Shown here one piece after another: positions 1 to 5,511 of a stretch of 6,150 nt of DNA. The notes beneath the pieces are model-generated. The model had not been told where the DNA came from. It worked only from the letters and a program-made list of their open reading frames with translations, and made no database searches. Both the position numbers and the translations under genes were made by a program. Numbering within the stretch: position 1 is the first letter of the stretch; every line of letters begins with the position of its first letter. Source of the DNA: Akkermansiaceae bacterium (GTDB lineage Bacteria > Verrucomicrobiota > Verrucomicrobiia > Verrucomicrobiales > Akkermansiaceae); contig JALZWJ010000330.1 of the NCBI GenBank assembly GCA_023300065.1, forward strand, positions 1 to 6,150, read 5' to 3'.

Positions 1-1
1 C

Positions 2-622
2 ACCCTCACCGTCATCGCCGACCTCCCCTCCGATGCCCACTGGTTCGAGCGCCAGATTTACACCGCCGCCCTTGCTGAAAAAGACATCGGCCTCCCACTC
101 CGCGACCTTGTCAGCGTCGCACACCGCTCCACCGCCCCATTGGAAGGCCGCCTCGCCTCCCTCGGCCTCCGCCCCACCGCCTCCGAACTCTCCGGAAAAG
201 GAACTTCCGCCAACCTCCCGTTCTTCGTCGTTTTGATTATCGGAGCCATCAAACTCGCCGTCGGCCTCTCGCGAGACAAGCCCGTCGGCTTCCTCATCGC
301 CAGCCTCATCATCACCGCCATCGTGATGGTCATCATCAAATCCGGCATCAAGAAACTCACACCAGCCGGGCAAAGCCTCCTCGACCAAATGAGAGCGGGC
401 CGCGACTCCACCCCAGACCCCGGCCTCGCCAACGTCGCCCTCTTCGGCATCGCCGGAGCCACCGCTTACTCCAGCATGCCCGCCATCACCCCCAACATGA
501 TCAATGAACTCAAAAGCGCCGGCATCTCCCACACCAACAACAGCGGATGCTCAACGAGTAGTGACGGAGGCGGAAGTGACAGCGGCTGCGGAGGCGGAGG
601 ATGTGGCGGCTGCGGAGACTAA
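2..622 (+). CDS. TIGR04222-type membrane protein with Gly/Cys-rich C-terminal tail (5' partial)
   Basis: The reading frame is open from the left edge to a TAA stop, so 206 C-terminal residues are visible and the true start lies outside the window. Visible residues 1-70 are a soluble stretch. Two hydrophobic segments follow at about 72-89 and 95-112, joined by a short loop with SRDKPVGFL, then a basic KSGIKKLTPAGQSLLDQM region. This order (hydrophobic helix, R-x-RPVGFL-like loop, second helix, LTPxG...LL) matches what I know of TIGR04222 membrane proteins. From about residue 181 the sequence becomes Gly/Ser/Asp/Cys-rich, with cysteines at visible residues 183, 196, 201 and 204 and the ending GCGGGGCGGCGD. 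The function of the family is not established. As I recall, actinobacterial members often sit beside DUF692 (MNIO) genes; no such gene is in this window. Codons end mostly in C. The family call is from memory of the pattern, without a search. Confidence 0.8.
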   Translation, partial: TLTVIADLPSDAHWFERQIYTAALAEKDIGLPLRDLVSVAHRSTAPLEGRLASLGLRPTASELSGKGTSANLPFFVVLIIGAIKLAVGLSRDKPVGFLIASLIITAIVMVIIKSGIKKLTPAGQSLLDQMRAGRDSTPDPGLANVALFGIAGATAYSSMPAITPNMINELKSAGISHTNNSGCSTSSDGGGSDSGCGGGGCGGCGD

Positions 623-3570
623 TTCCCGAACTCAACCTTCACCTTACCTTCACCATCTCGGGGCAGGTTATAAGTCCGGCTCCAGGTCTGTGACGCTGGA
701 TCATAATCGGTCTGCCAGAAGTCCTTTCCATGAACGGCCTGATCCACGGCCTTACCATCCACTTTTAAAGTGTAGCCCTCATGGCTGCTCAAATTTGTGA
801 AGGTCAGGGGGAGATAGCCGATACCGCCTGTTAGCTCGTAACTTGCTTTGTTACCCTCGCAGGCGATCCGGACATCGGGAAATAGTCCGACCAATTCACC
901 CGTGATCATCTCGACCTTCCGGTCATTTTTCGTCACCTCGCGGTAGATCATCTTCGAGGTCCCGCCGTCTTTCTTCAAAGCCTCTTTTAACGCAAGATTC
1001 GGGCCGTAGTAGTCTTCTGCATTTTGCGGCATCACGATGTACTCGATGACTGCTTCCACAAAGTCCCCCGCCTCAAAACGGGTCATTCCCACCGGGGGAA
1101 CGAGGTCTACCGTAGAGTATTGATTCGGTCCGCGTGTCGTCCCGCGCTCTGCAAAATGAGGGGCCGCCTCCTTCCCGCCAAGGCGTGCCTTCCATTCCCG
1201 GATGATCACGCCGCGATTCGCCCACGCTCCCATCACTTTCTGATTCTGTGGCGGGCGCCCCCCCTCTAGCGAGGCCCAGGGCATCTCCCCCATCATCTTC
1301 ATTGGCGCTGTGCGATAGACATCACCACCTGGCTCAGTCTCTCTCTCTAGATTCACCCCACTCGCATCGCCAAAAACAAAGCGCTGCTCTGAGGTGAAAT
1401 TATAAGTATCAGAACCTACCTGGAAAATCACAAAGCGGGAGAAATCGACAGGCTCAGACACATCCATCCGAATCCGATACGTCCCCCGTACGAGATCATC
1501 CGTACGCGCCAAACTTGTCATGATAGAGTGCTGGATCTCCGTCCCGATCTTCCCCGCATATTCGACCCCCGTGAGGCAAGGGCCCTGCCGAGAAGTCACA
1601 GTCTGCATGGCTTGATGGAAACATCGCTTCCCCTCCCGATCGAAGAAACGGAAAAAGTCCCCACCGCCCACATTGTTCGTCCACCCCCAGATTTTGCGCC
1701 CCGTCTTCGGAGTGACCATCAAGGGCCGCACATCTGTGATGGTGCTCTTCCCCTGTCCCTGAGCTGGCTCGTAGCACAGCGACTCACCCCAACAACCCAG
1801 CGCACTCTGCTCCCAACGCTGATTTGACCCCCAGCCAATGAGCGATAGCTGTGCATGAGAAGCCGCAGCAACCCCGCCCCAATGGGCATTCGCGACGACC
1901 AACTGTAGCTTCACCCTCTGCCCCGGAGCAAGGCGGAGCTGCGTGATCCCATGAAACCAAAGCCCCTTATAAGTCCCTGCCTCAGCTGCATTATGCCAGT
2001 TCTTACTTAGCTGCACCGGGATGCCGGTCGGCTCACCAAACTCATCACATAACATCGCTGTCACCCCCGTGATCGCACTCCCCAAGCGCCCCCCAAAGCC
2101 TTTCCCAGATTTCGAAAACATGAGCCGCGCCATTTGAGTTTTACCGGTGCGGTTTGAAATCGTTAAGGGGAACCGCTCGATGACATTGTTCCCCTTACTC
2201 TTTCCAAGAGTCCCCACCTTATCTAAATCAATCCGATGCCAGCCAAGCGCTTGATCAAATTCCACTTCACACTTTTCAGCCATCACAGTGAGCTTACTTG
2301 GCTCCTTAATTGGCTGGAAAGTCACGGGGTCGATGACTAACACAGCAGCTTTTGCGCCCTTAGATCTCACCTCTAAACTCTCTCCACCACGCGTAAACTG
2401 CACCTTGAGAAGCGGGTTATCCCACGCCACCTTCGGCGGTTTTTCCAAGGCTAGGCCTGTTCGCAGGAACCCCCATCTCTGAATCGGCCTCGGCCGCGCG
2501 TGCCTTGTGAGCTGAACTGGACTGAACACCCCCTGAAAGACCTCCACCTCATCCACCACTCCATAAAAGTGACACCCATCGCCGGCCCCATCACCCCGTT
2601 TTCCGAAAACCACTGGGGCTGACTCGGCTCCGCGCCTTCTCCCAACTTCCCCCCCTTCAGCCGCCTTACCATTCAGGAAAAAAGCGAGTGAATCGCCATC
2701 GTAGCTGATTACAAAATGATTCCACTCACCCAGCCGGAATTTCTCAGAAGTCACCTTGACCCTATTCTTGCGCCCCCCACCCACATTGATCGTGGCCACC
2801 GCGCGGTCACGGGTCAGTGTGACCCCTAAATTACCATCCACCATTTCATTTCGCCCCTCGCAAATCAGCCACGGAGCCGCCTTCGTAAACGCGTCGTATC
2901 CTTTCGGAATAAAAGACCAGAAAGACCATGTCACGGAATTTGGATCAATCTCATCAAGTTTCGGCATCGGCAGTTCATTCGCGCCATCGAGGCCAAATCC
3001 ACCCCCCACTTTTCCAAAGGAGGCCCCGCCTTTCTGGATCGCCGACTCCCCCGGTGAAGCATCTAAAATCAAGCTCAGCCGATCCGGCCAAGCCGCTGTC
3101 TCAAAACGGGCCTCCACGCTCAGCTCTTCCCCCTCATTCGACTTAAAAATTAAATCTGTCACATCGGCCCGTTGAAAAAACTTCCCCGCCTCCGCCAACC
3201 TCGGTCCGCCATGGCGCGACCACCCTTTTCCACCCGCACACGTGTAAGTCTTTCCATTCACCAAGATCGTCAGCGCTAAGTCCGCCGGCGGTAGGTCCCG
3301 CCACACTCGCTCTTCCAACGCTCCGAAGTGCGGCACCGTCATCTTCTCGGTATCTAGCACCATTGCATAATGCCCCGTCTCGATGACTCGATGCCATGGC
3401 GCCCCCTTCACCACTGCCGGGAAGCCCTCCGCCCACCACATCGACGATTGGTCATCGAGCCGCGGAGCCAACCCCGCTAATCCCACCAATTCCGAAAACT
3501 CCTCACCCACCAAAATTCCGGGCAGCAACAGGGCTCCAACGATATGCTTCCAATGAGTCATCGCACACAT
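619..3570 (-). CDS. Large exported LamG/concanavalin A-like domain protein, function unknown
   Basis: This gene encodes 983 residues on the minus strand. The N-terminus has a lysine before a hydrophobic core (VGALLLPGILVG), consistent with a signal peptide cut near residue 22. Residues 25-175 are an unassigned region. Residues about 180-355 look like a LamG/jelly-roll domain: WSFWSF near 215-220, GEWNHFVISYDGDSLAFFLNG at 281-301 and the closing GVVDEVEVF at 337-345 are typical of LamG-like folds. Residues 370-983 contain regions rich in aromatic residues and beta-prone sequence, ending in a segment with DFWQTDYDP (950-958) and TYNLPRDGEG; I recognise no catalytic domain there. The ATG at 3568-3570 has an AGG eight bases upstream, whereas the ATG at 3559-3561 would keep the signal peptide too, so the start is uncertain by three codons. 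It probably binds or processes an extracellular polymer, by analogy with LamG proteins only. Its stop overlaps the stop of the convergent gene. Confidence 0.9.
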   Translation of the reverse strand: MCAMTHWKHIVGALLLPGILVGEEFSELVGLAGLAPRLDDQSSMWWAEGFPAVVKGAPWHRVIETGHYAMVLDTEKMTVPHFGALEERVWRDLPPADLALTILVNGKTYTCAGGKGWSRHGGPRLAEAGKFFQRADVTDLIFKSNEGEELSVEARFETAAWPDRLSLILDASPGESAIQKGGASFGKVGGGFGLDGANELPMPKLDEIDPNSVTWSFWSFIPKGYDAFTKAAPWLICEGRNEMVDGNLGVTLTRDRAVATINVGGGRKNRVKVTSEKFRLGEWNHFVISYDGDSLAFFLNGKAAEGGEVGRRRGAESAPVVFGKRGDGAGDGCHFYGVVDEVEVFQGVFSPVQLTRHARPRPIQRWGFLRTGLALEKPPKVAWDNPLLKVQFTRGGESLEVRSKGAKAAVLVIDPVTFQPIKEPSKLTVMAEKCEVEFDQALGWHRIDLDKVGTLGKSKGNNVIERFPLTISNRTGKTQMARLMFSKSGKGFGGRLGSAITGVTAMLCDEFGEPTGIPVQLSKNWHNAAEAGTYKGLWFHGITQLRLAPGQRVKLQLVVANAHWGGVAAASHAQLSLIGWGSNQRWEQSALGCWGESLCYEPAQGQGKSTITDVRPLMVTPKTGRKIWGWTNNVGGGDFFRFFDREGKRCFHQAMQTVTSRQGPCLTGVEYAGKIGTEIQHSIMTSLARTDDLVRGTYRIRMDVSEPVDFSRFVIFQVGSDTYNFTSEQRFVFGDASGVNLERETEPGGDVYRTAPMKMMGEMPWASLEGGRPPQNQKVMGAWANRGVIIREWKARLGGKEAAPHFAERGTTRGPNQYSTVDLVPPVGMTRFEAGDFVEAVIEYIVMPQNAEDYYGPNLALKEALKKDGGTSKMIYREVTKNDRKVEMITGELVGLFPDVRIACEGNKASYELTGGIGYLPLTFTNLSSHEGYTLKVDGKAVDQAVHGKDFWQTDYDPASQTWSRTYNLPRDGEGKVKVEFGN

Positions 3571-3784
3571 AACGTAAACCTGATCCGACCTCTTTCAGCT
3601 TTTCCCCGTTCATCATGTTCACGGAAATGGAACAGAAATCGCCCACCGTCTTCGTCACTATCAAGCCCTCCATCACACCGCCAACCATTCCCCCCCCCAA
3701 GATCATTCAAACAGAAAGGCACCCCATAACAGGGTGCCTTTCTAAAAAATCAAAGCCAGAAATACCGACCAGATGTGCGTGGGC
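3571..3784. other. Intergenic region between msrB and the LamG gene
   Basis: These 214 bases separate two minus-strand genes. The msrB-proximal third holds the stem-loop described separately. The rest, 3571-3712, is the leader of the LamG gene and must hold its promoter unless the stem-loop is read through. I could not find a convincing -35/-10 pair. It contains a run of nine C (plus strand) at 3690-3698, about 120 bases before the LamG start. The only Shine-Dalgarno-like element is an AGG (complement of 3579-3581) eight bases before the ATG at 3570. Confidence 0.6.
3713..3743 (-). terminator. Probable intrinsic terminator of msrB
   Basis: A perfect 12-bp inverted repeat (AGAAAGGCACCC at 3713-3724 and GGGTGCCTTTCT at 3732-3743) encloses a 7-base loop, about 40 bases past the msrB stop. 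On the minus strand the stem is followed only by GTTTG, a weak U tract, while a run of six T lies before the stem. The T run on the wrong side is atypical, so it may act as a factor-assisted terminator or an RNA 3'-end stabiliser. The position between two co-directional genes suits separation of the two transcripts. Confidence 0.65.
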
Positions 3785-4393
3785 TTACTTCCCTTTCTTT
3801 TCAGAAGTTTCCTTCATCGCCTTCTTCTCAACCTCGGGAGTCATGGCCGCTTTCGCAGCCTTCATCGCCTCCTCTGGGACGAATTTTAACACCGTGCCGT
3901 TGATGCAGTAACGCTGATCAGTGGGGGTATCGAAGCCCTCGCCGTGAAAGACATGGCCGAGGTGGCCATCGCACTTCGCACAACGCACCTCGATGCGACC
4001 GCTGCCATCGCTCTCGATGATGGACTTCACATTCTTAGCCTTGGAAGGATCATAGAATGAAGGCCATCCACAGCGGGAGTCGAACTTCTCCGCCGAGGAA
4101 AATAGCTCCGAATTACACCCCGCGCAGAAATAAGTGCCAGCCCCTTGAGCCTTGAATTCCTTATAGACCTTGCCATTGGACCCCTCTGTCCCCGCTGTCC
4201 GGAGGATGCGGTATTGCTCCGGCGTGAGGAGCTTCTTCCAATCGGCATCAGAGAGCTTCCCCACTTCTTCTTGAGTGAGTGGTTTAGGGACTTCTTTAGA
4301 GGTAGACATAACAGGTTCTTTTGCTTCTTGAGCGTAAACAAAAATTCCTAGTAATGCCGCCGTAAGTAAAGTCAAAGAAAGAGCTTTTTTCAT
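3785..4393 (-). CDS. msrB: Exported peptide-methionine (R)-S-oxide reductase
   Basis: MsrB reduces the R epimer of methionine sulfoxide in proteins back to methionine. The 202-residue product starts at ATG 4391-4393, chosen because it places MKKALSLTLLTAALLG as a standard signal peptide with a likely cut after VYA (residue 21). An in-frame ATG 30 bases upstream would add ten polar residues before it and lacks a ribosome binding site. The MsrB domain spans about 40-174. It has zinc-binding CxxC pairs at C90/C93 and C138/C141, the FDSRCGWPSF motif with probable resolving C108, GHLGHVF at 143-149 and catalytic C163 in RYCING. All expected residues are present, so it should be active. The cysteine pair suggests recycling by a thioredoxin-like partner in the periplasm. 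After the domain there is an extra tail of about 28 residues rich in Lys, Glu and Ala with three Met (177, 184, 193). It stands alone, divergent from the DUF1080 gene. Confidence 0.95.
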   Translation of the reverse strand: MKKALSLTLLTAALLGIFVYAQEAKEPVMSTSKEVPKPLTQEEVGKLSDADWKKLLTPEQYRILRTAGTEGSNGKVYKEFKAQGAGTYFCAGCNSELFSSAEKFDSRCGWPSFYDPSKAKNVKSIIESDGSGRIEVRCAKCDGHLGHVFHGEGFDTPTDQRYCINGTVLKFVPEEAMKAAKAAMTPEVEKKAMKETSEKKGK

Positions 4394-4491
4394 AATACCG
4401 GAGTTTATGTCGGGACCACCCATTCGTCAAATTTCATAAATGACTCTCCGCCCTCACACTAACTGTCAGAGTAGTTGCCCGCTTGATATTC

Positions 4492-4647
4492 ATGGGTCTT
4501 AAATTACCACCACCCACTGCGCCAGGAGTCTTGCCGACCATACCAGAAACAGTAACCCCACCACCGAAGTCAACCTCTACCCAATCGACAACTGAACCCT
4601 CGAAAATTCAAAAAACACAGCCGCCTAATATCGGGCAACTCCCTTGA
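4492..4647 (+). CDS. Doubtful Pro/Thr/Ser-rich small ORF (51 residues)
   Basis: An ATG opens a 51-codon frame ending in TGA, 33 bases before the DUF1080 start. The product begins MGLKLPPPTAPG and is dominated by Pro, Thr, Ser and Gln, with PPP at residues 6-8 and 23-25. It has no signal peptide, no hydrophobic stretch and no recognisable domain, and no Shine-Dalgarno sequence precedes the ATG. The plus strand here is C- and A-rich, which by itself yields Pro and Thr codons, so the frame may be chance. Against chance is only the absence of stops over 51 codons in an otherwise empty gap. It could alternatively be an untranslated leader. Confidence 0.2.
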   Translation: MGLKLPPPTAPGVLPTIPETVTPPPKSTSTQSTTEPSKIQKTQPPNIGQLP

Positions 4648-4670
4648 CAGCTACCGATCAGAGAGTACTT

Positions 4671-4675
4671 AGGAA
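4671..4675 (+). promoter_or_regulatory. Ribosome binding site of the DUF1080 gene
   Basis: AGGAA lies five bases before the ATG at 4681. It is the best Shine-Dalgarno match at any start in this window and fixes the start of the DUF1080 gene, in agreement with the signal peptide that follows. Confidence 0.65.
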
Positions 4676-4680
4676 GCATA

Positions 4681-5367
4681 ATGAAATCACTCTTCATCAC
4701 CCTCGCACTGCTCACCGCCCCCCTCTTAGCAGCTCCACCAGAGGGATTTAAAGACATCTTCAATGGCCAAGACTTTAAGGGCTGGTGGGGAATTGGCACC
4801 GAGAACCCGGCAAAATGGATGGCCCTTTCACCCGAAAAACTGGCTGAAAAAAAGAAAGAAAGCCGCCTCGATGTGGCCCAGCACTGGAAAGTAGTAGATG
4901 GAATCATCCATAACGATGGCCACGGGCTCTTCCTCTCCACCGAAAAAAACTACGAGGACTTCGAACTCCAACTCGAATACAAGCTGGCCCCGAAGGCCGA
5001 TAGCGGGATCTACCTCCGCGGCATTCCTCAGGTTCAGCTATGGGACACCACCGAAGCTGGCGGAAGTTGGAAATTTGGCGCGCAGAAGGGATCGGGCGGA
5101 CTTTGGAATAACCCAAAAGACACTGCCGGGCGCGAGCCCCTCGTCCATGCTGACAAACCCATCGGCGAGTGGAACCACATCATAGTCCGCCTCGTCGGAG
5201 AGAAAGTCACGATCCACCTCAACGGACAACTCATCGTAGATCAAGCTAAGCTCTTTAACTTCTTCGACAAAAAAGAAAACAGCACCCTCCCAAAGGCAGG
5301 CCCCATCCAACTCCAAACCCACGGCGCACCCGTCCAGTGGCGGAATATTTACGTTAAGGAACTTTAA
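4681..5367 (+). CDS. Secreted DUF1080 / 3-keto-disaccharide hydrolase family protein
   Basis: The 228-residue product starts with a clear signal peptide (MKSLFITLALLTAPLLAA, cut near residue 18). The remainder is a single PF06439 (DUF1080) domain, a concanavalin A-like jelly roll. Recognisable family motifs, in order, are FNGQDFKGW (27-35), HWKVVDG (68-74), DSGIYLRG (107-114), VQLWD (118-122), GSGGLWNN (137-144), GEWNH (162-166), VTIHLNG (176-182), GPIQLQTHG (207-215) and RNIYVKEL at the very end. The domain is complete and no motif is missing. A Bacteroides member of this family hydrolyses 3-keto-disaccharides, but most members are uncharacterised and many copies occur per genome in Planctomycetes and Verrucomicrobia. 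A role in sugar or glycan breakdown outside the cytoplasm is therefore inferred. No oxidoreductase or transporter partner is in this window. The downstream M23-like gene follows after 144 bases on the same strand. Confidence 0.92.
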   Translation: MKSLFITLALLTAPLLAAPPEGFKDIFNGQDFKGWWGIGTENPAKWMALSPEKLAEKKKESRLDVAQHWKVVDGIIHNDGHGLFLSTEKNYEDFELQLEYKLAPKADSGIYLRGIPQVQLWDTTEAGGSWKFGAQKGSGGLWNNPKDTAGREPLVHADKPIGEWNHIIVRLVGEKVTIHLNGQLIVDQAKLFNFFDKKENSTLPKAGPIQLQTHGAPVQWRNIYVKEL

Positions 5368-5511
5368 GCGGCCTCCGGCAGAGTTTGAAGCTCAAGCCCC
5401 CCCCAACCAAAACCGTGTGCCCCTTGGGTATTCGCGAGGATTAACGGTTAAACACCCCTCAACCAAAATTCGCAATTCGCCTCCCCCCCTCGAGTCCCGA
5501 AAGTCAACGAG
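5368..5511. other. Intergenic region between the DUF1080 and M23-like genes
   Basis: These 144 bases hold C runs, a near-perfect 14-bp direct repeat and a tandem 7-bp repeat (AATTCGC twice at 5467-5480). They also hold the small inverted repeat TTAACGGTTAA at 5441-5451. I see no hairpin followed by a T run that would end the DUF1080 transcript, so read-through into the next gene is possible. Confidence 0.5.
5399..5468 (+). repeat. 14-bp direct repeat pair upstream of the M23-like gene
   Basis: CCCCCCAACCAAAA at 5399-5412 and CCCCTCAACCAAAA at 5455-5468 match at 13 of 14 positions. The start-to-start spacing is 56 bases. They flank the inverted repeat TTAACGGTTAA. The local C-richness raises the chance of coincidence, but the shared CAACCAAAA core is not explained by C runs. 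Confidence 0.4.

Larger units (their letters stand above)
4394..4680. other. Divergent intergenic region between msrB and the DUF1080 gene
   Basis: These 287 bases should contain the promoters for both flanking genes. Nothing in them resembles an RNA gene or riboswitch. On the plus strand a TTGACA sits at 4644-4649, but no matching -10 lies at the right distance. On the minus strand a TATGAA-like element lies close to the msrB start, without a good -35. A short ORF at 4492-4647 is listed separately as doubtful. Confidence 0.5.

Noticed and set aside
58..462. 134-codon frame on the minus strand
   Set aside because: It is the antisense shadow of the TIGR04222 gene, with an Arg/Ala/Pro-rich product and no domain; the plus frame has coherent membrane helices and family motifs.
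2756..3175. 139-codon plus-strand frame
   Set aside because: It lies antisense inside the LamG domain coding region, and its Pro/Ser-rich product reflects the C-rich strand.
3690..3698. Run of nine C as a phase-variation tract
   Set aside because: It lies in a generally C-rich strand about 120 bases from the LamG start, with no promoter elements around it; similar C runs occur elsewhere in the window.
3503..3706. 67-codon minus-strand frame upstream of and overlapping the LamG start
   Set aside because: It overlaps the better supported signal-peptide start in another frame, has no ribosome binding site and shows no recognisable protein features.
4414..4424. TATGAA-like -10 just upstream of msrB on the minus strand
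   Set aside because: No acceptable -35 at 16-18 bases; too weak to report as a promoter.
4644..4671. TTGACA at 4644-4649 as a sigma-70 promoter for the DUF1080 gene
   Set aside because: The hexamer is perfect, but the best -10 candidate at 16-17 bases (TACTTA) matches only two of six positions and overlaps the ribosome binding site.
4681..5367. DUF1080 protein as a novel enzyme
   Set aside because: All expected family motifs are present and the architecture is the common signal peptide plus single domain, so nothing sets it apart.
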